In this document: positions 28,040 to 37,058 of the stretch, piece by piece | How the letters are laid out: the number at the start of each line of letters is the position of its first letter | Numbering within the stretch: the first letter of the stretch is position 1 | Origin: Endozoicomonas sp. 4G | GTDB taxonomy: Bacteria; Pseudomonadota; Gammaproteobacteria; Pseudomonadales; Endozoicomonadaceae | DNA: 64,000 bases | NCBI RefSeq assembly: GCF_023822025.1 | Contig: NZ_CP082909.1 | Coordinates: 1,478,001 to 1,542,000, forward strand | Direction: 5' to 3' | The notes under the pieces: generated by a model | Database searches by the model: none | The model's input: the letters and a program-made list of their open reading frames with translations, nothing else | Told to the model about the DNA's origin: nothing | Made by a program: the position numbers and the translations under genes

Positions 28040-29350
28040 ATGCAGAATTTTGCAAACAAAATGGAACAGGCACTAATGCCTCTGGCTGGTAAGCTGGCCA
28101 ATATCAAGTATCTGGTTGCTCTACGGGATGGGATGGTTTACGCCATGCCATTTTTTATAGTGGGTTCTATCCTGCTGTTGCTACTCAATCTGCCTCTGAC
28201 TGATCCTGCCAACTTTATGTTCTCCCAGTGGTATACAGACCTGATGGCAGAATATAAAGGCGACTGGTTGCAGCCATTTTATGCGACACTGGGTATGTCC
28301 TGCCTGTTTATCTCTTTTGGTATTGGTTCCAGCCTGGGTAAACAGTATGGGCTGCCTGAAGTTACCAGTGGCTTTTTGTCTTTGTTTGCTTTTTTGTTGG
28401 TCGCCGCTCCCGTTACCGGCTGGCCGCCAGCGATCAATGCCAACTATCTCGACAGCAAGGGGATGTTCACCGCCATTCTGGTGTCTTTCCTGGCCATTGA
28501 AATTTACCGTTTCATGCATAATCGCAAGCTGACCATTAAGCTTCCAGAACAAGTGCCACCGGCCATTGCCCGTTCTTTTGAATCCCTGACACCGGTGATT
28601 GCCATTATCCTGGTGCTGCAACCGCTGAACCTTTTTGTGGCTTCCCTGGGTGAAGGTGGCATGCTGATTCCTGAACTGATGATGAAGCTGTTTGTGCCTC
28701 TGGTGGGTGCGGCTGATTCTCTGCCAGGTTTGTTGCTGATTGTTCTGCTGGTGCACGTTCTGTGGTTCTGTGGCTTGCACGGTACCAACATTGTGGTGGG
28801 TGTGATCACTGCGATTATGTTGACCAACCTTCAGGCGAACCAGGCTGCCATGGAAGCTGGCGAGGCTCTGCCTGCTATCTTTGCCGGTGGTTTCCTGGAC
28901 AGTTTTGTTTACCTGGGTGGTGCCGGTGCAACTCTGGGTCTGGCCATTGCCATGTCCATCAGTAAAAGTGCCCACCTGCGCTCCATTGGTCGTCTCTCTG
29001 TTGTGCCCGGTCTTTTCAATATTAACGAGCCTGTTATCTTTGGTGCGCCGGTTATTATGAACCCGATTCTGGGTATTCCTTTCATTGGTGTGCCTCTGAT
29101 TAACGTGACGGTTGCCTACCTAGCTACTTCCATGGATCTGGTAGGTCGAGTGGTTGCTCTGGTGCCCTGGACAACACCGGGCCCACTGGCTGCGTTCCTG
29201 AGTACTAATTTCAGCGTCACAGCGCTGCTGCTCAGCCTGGCTCTGGTGGCCTTCTCCACCGTAGCTTATCTGCCATTCCTGAATGTTTACAGTCGTTCTC
29301 TGGAAGCACAGGAGTCTGAACAGGCTTCAGGAAAAGCAGTAACTGCCTGA
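28040..29350 (+). CDS. PTS EIIC component, lactose/cellobiose/chitobiose family
   Basis: A 436-residue permease with about ten hydrophobic helices. The sequence follows CelB/ChbC-type EIIC proteins: FVALRDGMVYAMPFFIVGSILL-like N terminus, LWFCGLHGTNIVVGV in the middle and the substrate-loop motif GLFNINEPVIFGAPVIMNP. These proteins carry beta-disaccharides across the inner membrane while EIIB and EIIA hand over phosphate. No EIIA or EIIB lies nearby, so it must rely on partners encoded elsewhere. It sits between yihY and tlpA, neighbours in pseudomonads, which marks it as an insertion. Strong terminator after it; operator-like palindromes before it. GGGTGGGG precedes the ATG. Confidence 0.85.
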   Translation: MQNFANKMEQALMPLAGKLANIKYLVALRDGMVYAMPFFIVGSILLLLLNLPLTDPANFMFSQWYTDLMAEYKGDWLQPFYATLGMSCLFISFGIGSSLGKQYGLPEVTSGFLSLFAFLLVAAPVTGWPPAINANYLDSKGMFTAILVSFLAIEIYRFMHNRKLTIKLPEQVPPAIARSFESLTPVIAIILVLQPLNLFVASLGEGGMLIPELMMKLFVPLVGAADSLPGLLLIVLLVHVLWFCGLHGTNIVVGVITAIMLTNLQANQAAMEAGEALPAIFAGGFLDSFVYLGGAGATLGLAIAMSISKSAHLRSIGRLSVVPGLFNINEPVIFGAPVIMNPILGIPFIGVPLINVTVAYLATSMDLVGRVVALVPWTTPGPLAAFLSTNFSVTALLLSLALVAFSTVAYLPFLNVYSRSLEAQESEQASGKAVTA

Positions 29351-29376
29351 TCATTCGGGTCGTTTGTTGAAGTTTG

Positions 29377-29406
29377 AAAACCGGCCTTTTTTCAGGCCGG
29401 TTTTTT
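29377..29406 (+). terminator. Intrinsic terminator of the PTS gene
   Basis: AAAACCGGCCT (29377-29387) pairs perfectly with AGGCCGGTTTT (29394-29404) and runs into T residues. Confidence 0.92.
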
Positions 29407-29484
29407 AATTGGGGGGTCTTGCAGACGACTTTATAAGGCATTACAACTAGAATCAGAACAAACTTGCTACAGGATCCGACGGTA

Positions 29485-29958
29485 ATGCGATACTTTTTTT
29501 TCCGACTTTTTCCACTGATGCTGGCCACTCTCTTTTTGTCTGCCTGCTCTGAACCGGATTTGACCGATACCCAGGGAAAGGGGGTTTTTCTCAAGGATGA
29601 TAAAGGGCGGTGGTCAGTTATAAATATCTGGGCTCACTGGTGTGCACCCTGTCGGGAAGAGATTCCGGAGTTGAACGCTCTGGCCAGTGACGGCAAGGTT
29701 CGGGTTCTTGGCTACGATTTTGATCACAGCCAGGGAGAAAAACTGGTAAAAAAAGCTAAGCATATGGGGATTCAGTTTCCTGTTGTGACGGAGAGTCCGA
29801 TGGCGCTGTTGGCAATCAAACCCCCTCAGGCATTGCCTGCGACCATGATTGTTAATCCACAGGGAGAGCTGGTTGAAGTACTGTATGGGCCTCAGACAAA
29901 GGAGAGCCTTGAGCAGAAAATTCAGAGCTTGAAAAGTAAGGTGAAAGCTGATGACTGA
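29485..29958 (+). CDS. TlpA-like thioredoxin-fold lipoprotein
   Basis: A 157-residue lipoprotein: signal peptide with lipobox LSAC followed by a thioredoxin domain with the redox pair in WAHWCAPCREE. A cis-Pro is in PPQALPATMIV. Such TlpA/ResA-like proteins reduce disulfides in the periplasm, for example in cytochrome c maturation; the client here is not evident. The ATG at 29485 follows AGGA. The stop overlaps the acylphosphatase start by eight bases, implying translational coupling. This gene pair precedes the lytic transglycosylase and proS in pseudomonads too. Confidence 0.85.
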   Translation: MRYFFFRLFPLMLATLFLSACSEPDLTDTQGKGVFLKDDKGRWSVINIWAHWCAPCREEIPELNALASDGKVRVLGYDFDHSQGEKLVKKAKHMGIQFPVVTESPMALLAIKPPQALPATMIVNPQGELVEVLYGPQTKESLEQKIQSLKSKVKADD

Positions 29959-30223
29959 TCAATGCAGGCGCGCCCTGATTGAGGGAAAAGTGCAGGGTGT
30001 CTGGTATCGTGGCTCGACTCAGCAGGAAGCCAGAAAACTGGGAATTACCGGATGGGCAAAAAATCTCCCGGATGGAAGGGTTGAAGTCTTAATGTGTGGT
30101 GAAGAGCAAGCGCTGGACAAGCTGGAAGCCTGGCTTCATGAAGGCCCTCCCATGGCTCGGGTCACGGATGTCAGTGTGACCCGTGAGCCCGGACAGATGT
30201 TCTCCGATTTTATTACTGGTTAG
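29951..30223 (+). CDS. acyP: Acylphosphatase
   Basis: A 90-residue enzyme that hydrolyses carboxyl-phosphate bonds. The active-site loop is GKVQGVWYRGSTQQEA, containing the catalytic Arg, and GWAKNLPDGRVEV holds the catalytic Asn. Full family length. The ATG lies inside the end of the tlpA-like gene. It converges on the lytic transglycosylase gene with only 17 bases between stops. Confidence 0.93.
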   Translation: MTDQCRRALIEGKVQGVWYRGSTQQEARKLGITGWAKNLPDGRVEVLMCGEEQALDKLEAWLHEGPPMARVTDVSVTREPGQMFSDFITG

Positions 30224-30240
30224 TCTGACTTAAGGCTGTC

Positions 30241-30882
30241 TCAGTCATTTCGCCAGTGGCGATCCCAGTTTTTATACACTCGTTCCGGGTACCAGGTTTT
30301 GCCAAGGCTGCCATTGTAGCGAGCCAAAGCCCGGGTCAGGTTACCTTTTTCCTTGGCCAGATAATAATTGAGAATATGGCTGCCGTATTTCAGATTGGTC
30401 TCTACGTCGGTCAGGTTGTCCTGTGGACGACCAATGATGTTTTTCCAGAATGGCATAACCTGCATCAGGCCCTGGGCCCCGGCAGAAGAAATCGCAAACC
30501 GGTCAAAAGAGGATTCTGTCTGGATTAATGCCAGTAGTAGTTCGGGGGAAAGTTTTGCGGCAGTGGCCTTCTTATGAATTGCTTTGAGCAGCTCCAGACG
30601 TTGTCGCTGGCTCTGGTGTCTCATAAACGGCTTGAGTCGTCTGGACATATCGATCAGCCAGACTTCTGCCGCAAAACGATCAGAAAAGCTCTCAGGGGTG
30701 CTGAGAGTCTCTTCAAGATAGATTTTCAGCCCTTCATCCACTGTCTGCTGACTCCAGCCGGTTGTTGGAGTCAGCAGAAGGGTGAGGGTGAAACCTGTGA
30801 TCAGGTTGTTTTTATTATAAAACGATGGCCGTTTAATAAGTTTGTCAGGCCATACGCTCCTTAAGAAAGTCCGAAATTTCAC
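30241..30882 (-). CDS. SLT-type lytic transglycosylase
   Basis: A 213-residue secreted murein hydrolase. After a basic N terminus and a hydrophobic export segment (about 29-40, [13 protein letters not shown]) comes a helical spacer and a soluble lytic transglycosylase domain: [29 protein letters not shown] contains the catalytic Glu (ES motif) and GLMQ; later [10 protein letters not shown] is the AYN-type motif. It cleaves the glycan strands of peptidoglycan. The ATG start overlaps the proS 3' end by 38 bases, which couples the two genes. Confidence 0.85.
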   Translation of the reverse strand: MKFRTFLRSVWPDKLIKRPSFYNKNNLITGFTLTLLLTPTTGWSQQTVDEGLKIYLEETLSTPESFSDRFAAEVWLIDMSRRLKPFMRHQSQRQRLELLKAIHKKATAAKLSPELLLALIQTESSFDRFAISSAGAQGLMQVMPFWKNIIGRPQDNLTDVETNLKYGSHILNYYLAKEKGNLTRALARYNGSLGKTWYPERVYKNWDRHWRND

Positions 30883-32560
30883 TGAGTGCCACGTCTTCGC
30901 GATCCGCTGCCCTGCGGTATTTGTATTCTACCTGACCGTTCGCGAGACCTCTGTCACTGAGGACCACCCGGTGAGGAATGCCGATCAGTTCCATGTCGGC
31001 AAACTTGACGCCCGGACTGGCCTTGCGATCATCCAGCAGGACTTCGTAGCCTGCTTCAGTCAGTTCCCTGTAGAGGTTTTCGGCGGCTTCACGGACGGCT
31101 TCAGACTTCTCAATCTTCAGGCCGACAATGGCAATCTGGAAAGGCGCAATGCTTTCGGGCCAGATGATGCCGCGGTCATCGTGATTTTGTTCGATAGCGG
31201 CAGCAACGACACGGGAAACCCCCAGGCCATAGCAACCCATCGCCATCGTCACGGCTTTGCCGTTTTCATCCAGAACAGTCGCGTTCATGGCTTCAGAGTA
31301 TTTGGTGCCCAGTTGGAAAATATGGCCGACTTCAATGCCGCGTTTGATTTCCAGTGTGCCCTTACCGCAGGGGCTGGGGTCACCTTCGACGATGTTTCTT
31401 AAATCGGCGATGCGGTTGAAGGAAGCGTCCCTCTCCCAGTTGATACCAAAATGATGTTTGCCATCGATGTTGGCGCCTGCGCCAAAATCAGACATCAGGG
31501 CAACCGTGCGATCAACAATGCATGGGATTTTGATGCCAACCGGGCCCAGTGAGCCGGGTCCGGCTCCCATGATGGACTTGATCTCATCCTCTGTTGCAAA
31601 GCGCAGGGGGGTTGCAACGTCAGGCAGTTTTTCTGCTTTTATTTCATTCAGCTCGTGATCACCACGAATCATCAGGGCAACGAAGTCGGCTTCTGCTTCT
31701 TCGTCCGCTGCAACAATCAGAGTCTTGACCGTTTTCTCTATGGGTAGCTCGAATTGGTCAACCAGATCGGCGATGGTTTTTGCTTCAGGAGTGTCGACCA
31801 GACGCATTTCTTCAGATGGGGTGGCTCTCTCATGGGCAGGTGCCAGGGCTTCTGCTTTTTCAATGTTGGCTGCGTAGTCACTCTGGTTGCTGAAGACAAT
31901 GGCGTCTTCTCCGGAGTCTGCCAGAACATGAATTTCGTGTGAGGCGCTACCACCGATGGAGCCCGTATCTGCTTCTACTGCTCTGAAATTCAGCCCCAGA
32001 CGGGTAAATATGCGGTGGTAGGTGTCGTGCATATTTTCGTATTCACGAGCGAGGCATTGGTCACTGCTATGGAATGAATAGGCATCTTTCATAATAAACT
32101 CACGACCCCGCATCAGACCAAAACGGGGGCGGATTTCATCACGGAATTTGGTTTGGATCTGGAACAAATTGATGGGCAGCTGTTTGTAGCTGCTGAGGGT
32201 GTCGCGAACCATGTCGGTGATGACTTCTTCATGAGTCGGACCAATGACGAAGTCGCGTTGATGGCGGTCTTTGAATCTGAGCAGTTCGGGACCAAACTGA
32301 TCCCAGCGGCCAGTTTCCTGCCAGAGTTCAGCCGGTTGTACGGCTGGCAGCAGGACTTCCTGTGCGCCAGAGCGGTTCATTTCTTCACGAACAATGTTTT
32401 CTACCTTCTGGAGAACCCGCAGACCCATGGGCATCCAGCTGTAGAGGCCGGACGCCAGTTTGCGGATCATGCCTGCCCGTAGCATCAGCTGGTGGCTTAT
32501 AACGACGGCATCAGAAGGTGTTTCCTTGAGGGTAGAGATCAAGGATTGGCTAGTACGCAT
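30845..32560 (-). CDS. proS: Prolyl-tRNA synthetase
   Basis: ProRS, 571 residues, charges tRNA-Pro. It is the bacterial form with an inserted editing domain (about 225-405) between class II motifs 2 and 3. Motif 1 and 2 regions ([26 protein letters not shown]) and motif 3 ([17 protein letters not shown]) are intact, and the C-terminal anticodon domain ends near [22 protein letters not shown]. The start MRTSQSL matches family members; an ATG ten codons upstream was rejected. Confidence 0.97.
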   Translation of the reverse strand: MRTSQSLISTLKETPSDAVVISHQLMLRAGMIRKLASGLYSWMPMGLRVLQKVENIVREEMNRSGAQEVLLPAVQPAELWQETGRWDQFGPELLRFKDRHQRDFVIGPTHEEVITDMVRDTLSSYKQLPINLFQIQTKFRDEIRPRFGLMRGREFIMKDAYSFHSSDQCLAREYENMHDTYHRIFTRLGLNFRAVEADTGSIGGSASHEIHVLADSGEDAIVFSNQSDYAANIEKAEALAPAHERATPSEEMRLVDTPEAKTIADLVDQFELPIEKTVKTLIVAADEEAEADFVALMIRGDHELNEIKAEKLPDVATPLRFATEDEIKSIMGAGPGSLGPVGIKIPCIVDRTVALMSDFGAGANIDGKHHFGINWERDASFNRIADLRNIVEGDPSPCGKGTLEIKRGIEVGHIFQLGTKYSEAMNATVLDENGKAVTMAMGCYGLGVSRVVAAAIEQNHDDRGIIWPESIAPFQIAIVGLKIEKSEAVREAAENLYRELTEAGYEVLLDDRKASPGVKFADMELIGIPHRVVLSDRGLANGQVEYKYRRAADREDVALSEISDFLKERMA

Positions 32561-32719
32561 GTGCTCAGTTATCCGATTATGAAAACGCAAAGGAGGGTAT
32601 CTTACTATGGTTGTGCAGAAGCGTCATGACGCTGAGTGAATCAAAGTCGAATTTCACCAGCAGGTTGGCTATAGTGCTGCGAATTTATTACTGGCAACTC
32701 GGTTAAAATGGAGTAAATT

Positions 32720-33136
32720 ATGAGCGAATTTCAGTTGGATAACAGGCTCGAAGAGGACTGCTTTGTTATAGGGGATCTGCCCCTTTGCCGGGTTTTGCTA
32801 ATGAATGATAGCCAGTATCCCTGGTTTATTCTGGTGCCCAGGGTGGCCGGGGTTTATGAAGTCTTTCATCTTGATGAAGAGCAGCAGTTACAGCTGGCCT
32901 GTGAGTCGTCATTGACTGCGGCCATTCTGAATGATGTTTTTGAGGCGGACAAGATGAATGTGGCAGCGCTTGGCAATGTAGTTAAACAGCTGCATGTTCA
33001 TCATATTGTCCGTTATGAGAGTGATCCAGCCTGGCCACACCCGGTATGGGGCAGGCTGCCCGCTAAGCCTTATGACAAGGCGCAGGTGAGTGAGATCAAA
33101 AAGAAACTGGAATCATTGTTCAGTTGTTTTGAATAA
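32720..33136 (+). CDS. HIT-domain protein
   Basis: A 138-residue histidine-triad family protein. The triad region reads QLHVHHIVRYESDPAWPHPVWG, so the H-x-H-x-H pattern is altered (H-V-H-H) in the same way as other members of this proteobacterial subgroup. The first strand (WFILVPRVAGVYEVFHL) is typical of HIT proteins. HIT enzymes act on nucleoside phosphoramidates or dinucleotides; the substrate here is unknown. It is followed by slyX after 14 bases, as in pseudomonads. Confidence 0.88.
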   Translation: MSEFQLDNRLEEDCFVIGDLPLCRVLLMNDSQYPWFILVPRVAGVYEVFHLDEEQQLQLACESSLTAAILNDVFEADKMNVAALGNVVKQLHVHHIVRYESDPAWPHPVWGRLPAKPYDKAQVSEIKKKLESLFSCFE

Positions 33137-33150
33137 GTGGGGTGCTTGAG

Positions 33151-33351
33151 ATGAATGAGGAACTGATTGAACTACAGACTCAGGTCAGCTTTCAGGAAGA
33201 TACCGTTGCCCAGCTTAATGAAGTGGTGACCCGTCAGCAGCAGGAAATTGATGACTTGAAGCAGGAGATGGCTCAGCTGAAGAAGCAATTGATGGCTATG
33301 GCCAGTTCTCAGTTGGAAGAACTGGAGGAGAATGCGCCTCCTCATTACTAA
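33151..33351 (+). CDS. slyX: SlyX
   Basis: A 66-residue coiled-coil protein with Glu/Gln-rich heptads from residue 3 to about 50 and the family's C-terminal PPHY. SlyX function is not known despite its name. I placed the start at the ATG at 33151 with GGGGTG upstream rather than the GTG three codons earlier. A strong hairpin follows. Confidence 0.9.
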   Translation: MNEELIELQTQVSFQEDTVAQLNEVVTRQQQEIDDLKQEMAQLKKQLMAMASSQLEELEENAPPHY

Positions 33352-33364
33352 TCAGGGCAGTGCA

Positions 33365-33394
33365 CTGAACGGGGGCGAATTATCCCCCGTTCAG
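33365..33394. terminator. Bidirectional terminator slyX / cold-shock gene
   Basis: CTGAACGGGGG (33365-33375) pairs perfectly with CCCCCGTTCAG (33384-33394), an 11-bp stem with an eight-base loop, 13 bases after slyX and 13 bases beyond the convergent gene's stop. There is no clear T tract on either side. Confidence 0.7.
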
Positions 33395-33407
33395 AAAGGT
33401 GTCAATC

Positions 33408-34001
33408 TCAGCGGCCCCTGGGAGCAGCGATCACGTCTTCTGCCTGCAGTCCCTTGTCTTTTTCTATCACGATAAATTCTACCCTTTGTCCTTCAGTCAG
33501 AGTTCGGTGACCTTCTCCACGTATGGTGCGGTAGTGAACGAAAACATCTTCGCCGTTATCCCGGGTAATAAAACCGAAGCCCTTTGAAACGTTGAACCAT
33601 TTAACGGTGCCTGTTTCTCTGCCAGAATCCATCACTTCCATTGGCGTTGCCGGATTAAGTGATTTCAGGTTGATTACGACATGCAGCAGGACGCCGGTAA
33701 CGAGGAGTAGTGAGGAGGCGATTTCAGGTGACTGGTGAGAAAACATCGCCCAGCCGCTCAGGCCCGTTCCAGCGATCACCATAACTGAGGCCAGTGCCTG
33801 TACGTAGAGTTTCCCGGAGCGATAGACTGTCAGATAGCAGCCAAGGCAGAGGTGAATCAATGCCGCAGTGAGCAACAGCATGGTGGCTGAGGCAGTAGCC
33901 AGTGCTCCCTCCAGTAATACATTGAGGATGGATCCTTCCACAATCAGTGCCGTTAGTGAGAGGATGCCCAGGATCATGTGGATAAATTTTAGATGTTTCA
34001 A
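33408..34001 (-). CDS. Membrane protein with C-terminal cold-shock domain
   Basis: A 197-residue fusion. Four hydrophobic helices (about 8-25, 36-55, 62-78 and 88-125 region) are followed by a cold-shock domain at about residue 130: [27 protein letters not shown] carries both RNA-binding motifs (KGFGFI and DVFVH). This would place a nucleic-acid-binding domain on the cytosolic face of the inner membrane. The start is best at TTG (34001), which has AAAGGAC upstream; the ATG at 34112 would add 37 residues ending in an unrelated basic stretch. Its place after slyX is conserved in pseudomonads. Confidence 0.8.
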   Translation of the reverse strand: MKHLKFIHMILGILSLTALIVEGSILNVLLEGALATASATMLLLTAALIHLCLGCYLTVYRSGKLYVQALASVMVIAGTGLSGWAMFSHQSPEIASSLLLVTGVLLHVVINLKSLNPATPMEVMDSGRETGTVKWFNVSKGFGFITRDNGEDVFVHYRTIRGEGHRTLTEGQRVEFIVIEKDKGLQAEDVIAAPRGR

Positions 34002-34406
34002 GTACTGAGTCCTTTTGGTTGTTATGTGTGTGACTGACAATGAAACGACTGCCTCCCGAAAGAATGGGAATGTTTTGAAACTTTTAATGCAGTCAGCCCA
34101 GAGTACAAACAAATGGGGTGATAAAAAATACAGTGCAACACTGCTGTAAGGATTAATGTAACGTCATTGTGCTTCTATCTCAAATTCTTTCGATGCACTG
34201 TACATAAAGGGCTGCAACAATGCTGAAAAGGGTGCAAAAAAAGACTACCACTGTAAAAAAGCACTTGTTATAGTGATTTCAGATGTTTCAAAAGTCTGGT
34301 TTTTTCGGACTCACCTCGAAACATTGAATCGGCCTGGTGTAGTGGCAGATCACAATCCGCTGGTGCGGGTGTAACCTACAAGGAAAACCATCAGGAGAGT
34401 AAAAGT
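34002..34406. other. Intergenic region before the HU-like gene
   Basis: Holds the divergent upstream regions. A hairpin-forming stretch at 34284-34323 has outer arms TGTTTC and GAAACA and inner arms AGTCTG/CGGACT, inside the probable leader of the HU-like gene. CAGGAGAG at about 34391 is that gene's ribosome site. I see no RNA gene. Confidence 0.4.
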
Positions 34407-34748
34407 ATGGCAGCGAAGAAAGCCGCAGCTATCAAAGATAAGTACAGTAAAACCCAGATTCTTGCTGATATCTCAGAGAGTACCGGTTTAAGCCGGAAAG
34501 AAGTGGGTGCTGTACTGGAAGAGTTAGGAATACTGGTTGAGCGTCATATCAAGAAGCGGGGTTGTGGCGAGTTCACTCTTCCGGGGCTGCTCAAGATTGT
34601 GACCAGGAAAAAACCTGCTCAGAAAGCCAAAAAAGGCGTCCCCAATCCATTTAAGCCCGGCGAGCTAATGGATGTGCCTGCCAAGCCGGCCAGTATTCAG
34701 GTTAAGGTTCGTCCTTTGAAAAAACTTAAGGAATACGCCGCTTCGTGA
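34407..34748 (+). CDS. HU-family DNA-binding protein
   Basis: A 113-residue histone-like protein. An alanine/lysine start (MAAKKAAAIKDKYSK) precedes an HU fold: helices TQILADISESTGLSRKEVGAVLEELGILVERHI, then the beta-arm region GEFTLPGLLKIVTRKKPAQKAKKG and a basic C terminus. It is longer than HU-alpha or IHF subunits and belongs to the divergent group of HU-like proteins found in some proteobacteria. DNA compaction or architecture is the inferred role. CAGGAGAG precedes the ATG and a strong terminator follows. Confidence 0.85.
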   Translation: MAAKKAAAIKDKYSKTQILADISESTGLSRKEVGAVLEELGILVERHIKKRGCGEFTLPGLLKIVTRKKPAQKAKKGVPNPFKPGELMDVPAKPASIQVKVRPLKKLKEYAAS

Positions 34749-34790
34749 TGATGCTGGTATTGATTCTCTGAGTTCTTTTCGATCCATCAA

Positions 34791-34818
34791 GGGAGGTAAA
34801 AAAAACCTCCCTTTTTTT
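34791..34818 (+). terminator. Intrinsic terminator of the HU-like gene
   Basis: GGGAGGT (34791-34797) pairs with ACCTCCC (34805-34811), followed by seven T residues. Confidence 0.93.
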
Positions 34819-34856
34819 GTGTTTGAAAAATGAGTTTTATCAATGATCAAATAAAA

Positions 34857-34882
34857 AAAGCCCCTGCAAGAGCAGAGGCTTT
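34857..34882 (-). terminator. Intrinsic terminator of the porin gene
   Basis: Read on the minus strand, AAAGCCTCTGC pairs with GCAGGGGCTTT (one G-T pair) and is followed by T residues. It starts 28 bases past the porin stop. Confidence 0.9.
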
Positions 34883-34909
34883 ATAGGGTTGTTTTTCTGA
34901 TGGGTTAGA

Positions 34910-36133
34910 TCAGAAGACAGCGACGTTGTACTTCAGGATGACGCGAGTGTCAGTCTTAACAACATCGTCTTCGCCTTTGGCCTCAACCGTATTCTTTGCG
35001 TACCTCAGTCGAGCGGTCAGACCTTCAACCTGAGGAATGGCGTAATTGACGTCAAGGTTGTATTCTTTTTCGTCTTCATACTTGTTGTCGCCCACGACGT
35101 AAATGCCTTTGAGACTTAGACCGTCCACAATGCCTTTAAAGTCATAGCCTGCAGTGAAGCCCCAGGCTTTTTGACCATTGCTTCTGAAGTCAGAGATCTG
35201 GATAGCGTTATAACCGAAGTAGCCGGTGTCATCGTCACCACCAGACCAGCCAGAATTGTAGTCACCTATGTCAGTGTCCTCAACTTTGGTGTATGCAACG
35301 CCAAAGTCAGCCTGACCGACACCTGCGGTCACTTTCAGGCCATAGGCATATTGGCTCTTGTCTCCGGTGGCTGGTTCGCTGTCGCCGGTCAGGCTGGCAT
35401 GCCCGTACTGACCCGCTACACCCGCTTTAATGCCATCGACTTCGGTAGAGAAGCTGGCTTCAGTCAGGTATTTCTTGGCGTAATCGCTTTGACTGGCATA
35501 GTCGGCGCTCAGCACCAGGCCATTGCCAAAGTCGTAGGAGCCGCCCAGGGTTTTTACTGCCTGGCTGTCACCGTACGCTTCGTAATCAGTAAAGCCTGAT
35601 TCCGTTCTGCCATTGCCTTTCTTGACCCAGGCGGTATGAGCTGACAGGCCAGAAAAAGCAACGTCTGCGTAGAAGCCTTCGCTCAGGCCCGGCAATACAC
35701 GGCTATCCGAGTTGTTGACCAGAGGCATATCCAGGAACATGCGTCCGTACTTGGCAACGCCCATGTCGGCCAGGTTGAACTTGATCGCATAGGCTGTTTT
35801 GCCGTAGCTGTGAGAGTCTCCTTCACTGTCTACCCTCAACAGGCCAGGGTTGCCAACAAAAGGATCAATGTTGGAAGCAGAAAGTTTCAGAGAGTAATAA
35901 CCACTCAGATCCAGCCCAACAATGTTCTCGAAATAGCCAGAGGTGAAGTCAAGGCGAACTCCTTGAGCCCATTGAGTGTTGGAGGATTTAGTAGTGCCAT
36001 CGTCCCCGGTTTTTGTCTCGGAAAAGTTTCTCAACTCAAGGTTCAGGCTCGAGTCATCCAAAAAGGCGTTAGCTTGAGCAGAGGTAGCCATAAAGATGGC
36101 AGCGCTCAGTGCACTGATTTGTGCGAGTTTCAT
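34910..36133 (-). CDS. OprD-like outer-membrane porin
   Basis: A 407-residue outer-membrane channel. Signal peptide of 22 residues (cleavage after SAQANA), then amphipathic beta strands ending in VILKYNVAVF, with terminal Phe as needed for BAM recognition. FLDDSSLNLELRNF near the start, and the loop KKGNGRTESGFTDYEAYG, match OprD/OprE and ChiP-type porins that admit amino acids, peptides or small sugars. Substrate cannot be assigned. Pseudomonads have an OprD-family gene in this neighbourhood. AAGGAGC precedes the ATG by nine bases and a terminator follows. Confidence 0.82.
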   Translation of the reverse strand: MKLAQISALSAAIFMATSAQANAFLDDSSLNLELRNFSETKTGDDGTTKSSNTQWAQGVRLDFTSGYFENIVGLDLSGYYSLKLSASNIDPFVGNPGLLRVDSEGDSHSYGKTAYAIKFNLADMGVAKYGRMFLDMPLVNNSDSRVLPGLSEGFYADVAFSGLSAHTAWVKKGNGRTESGFTDYEAYGDSQAVKTLGGSYDFGNGLVLSADYASQSDYAKKYLTEASFSTEVDGIKAGVAGQYGHASLTGDSEPATGDKSQYAYGLKVTAGVGQADFGVAYTKVEDTDIGDYNSGWSGGDDDTGYFGYNAIQISDFRSNGQKAWGFTAGYDFKGIVDGLSLKGIYVVGDNKYEDEKEYNLDVNYAIPQVEGLTARLRYAKNTVEAKGEDDVVKTDTRVILKYNVAVF

Positions 36134-36570
36134 TAGTGTTCAGCTCCTTGCTGTATTAGATGTGTGTTCCAGCCCTGGTTTCAAAATCCTTGTACCACCT
36201 GAACAGAATGTACTGCGAAACCTCCCCATAGGGCTAAGAGTGATTCTTATACAATCCTGAACAGGATGCAACAGGGTATAGAAAAAACTCACATCTTTAA
36301 GTGCAAGCGTTTACCGGGTCCGCGTCCTTGCCTGATAACAGCTATCCAGCCGTCCCGCCCCTAAAACATCATTTGTCCGATCGCCGTACAGACGAACGTC
36401 ACATGAATGTTTGAGTAAAACAGTGATCTGATATTTTGCAAATTATCTTAGTGAATAAAGAAATATTCTTATGATTTCTTTTTGTTATTTCAGCAAGAGT
36501 AATGAACAAAAAGCTGTAAAAAATGAATGTTTATAATGAATTGAGATCATTAGTTTCTCAGGGATGAATT
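36134..36570. other. Intergenic region porin / type III chaperone
   Basis: Divergent control region, increasingly AT-rich toward the chaperone gene. On the porin side a perfect palindrome ATCCTGAACAGGAT (36254-36267) overlaps a possible minus-strand -10 element (TATAAG). GATTCTTAT and TTGCAA type AT-rich stretches at 36437-36500 may serve the chaperone gene. I find no RNA gene. Confidence 0.4.
36254..36267. promoter_or_regulatory. Palindrome in the porin promoter region
   Basis: ATCCTGAACAGGAT is a perfect 14-base palindrome about 120 bases before the porin ATG. Its position beside a weak -10-like TATAAG on the minus strand suggests a repressor site, but no regulator can be named. Confidence 0.35.
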
Positions 36571-37056
36571 ATGAGCAGCTTGCAGCAAAATGCTGAAGCA
36601 GGAAAAGGCCTTTGGCAGTCTTATTTAAGGCAGGGCGGGACAATACGTGAATTGAAAGGGCTGGATCAAGACCAGATGGAGGCCATCTATCAGCTTGGTT
36701 ACAGCTATTTCAGTATCGGAAACTACCCAGAAGCTCTTAAAGTCTTTCGTTACCTGGCGCTCCTGGATCATCAGAACCCTCGTTATTATCTGGGAATAGG
36801 ACTGGCTCTTTACCATTTAAATCAGAATGCTGCGGCGATACCTGCGCTGAATTATGCTGAAAAACTGGATAGTCAGGACCCTCGCCCATCAATTTGTATG
36901 ACAGAGTGTTTTATTCGTCTCAAAAATCGTAATCTGGCAGTTAAAGCGCTGACAAATGCCGCTAAAATTCTGAAATCTGCCAAAGGATGGGAGGAGCAGC
37001 GAAAACAGGCCAAACAATTAAAGCGCTATCTGATAGAACCTTCAGGGAGGAAGTAA
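36571..37056 (+). CDS. SycD/LcrH-type type III secretion chaperone
   Basis: A 161-residue TPR protein. It has the CesD/SycD/LcrH layout: an N-terminal helix (SLQQNAEAGKGLWQSYLRQGGTIRELKGL), then three TPR repeats starting near residues 36, 70 and 104 (EAIYQLGYSYFSIGNYPEAL, PRYYLGIGLALYHLNQ, and a third). The opening GTIRELKGLDQDQMEAIYQLGYSYF matches the conserved start of these class II chaperones, which keep translocators and effectors soluble before export. The next gene begins three bases after the stop and is its likely cargo. No other secretion gene is in the window. A general TPR protein remains possible but less likely. Confidence 0.75.
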   Translation: MSSLQQNAEAGKGLWQSYLRQGGTIRELKGLDQDQMEAIYQLGYSYFSIGNYPEALKVFRYLALLDHQNPRYYLGIGLALYHLNQNAAAIPALNYAEKLDSQDPRPSICMTECFIRLKNRNLAVKALTNAAKILKSAKGWEEQRKQAKQLKRYLIEPSGRK

Positions 37057-37058
37057 CT

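Noticed and set aside
28181-28975. Minus-strand frame of 264 codons opposite the EIIC gene
   Set aside because: Gln/His-rich composition typical of the reverse of membrane-protein codons.
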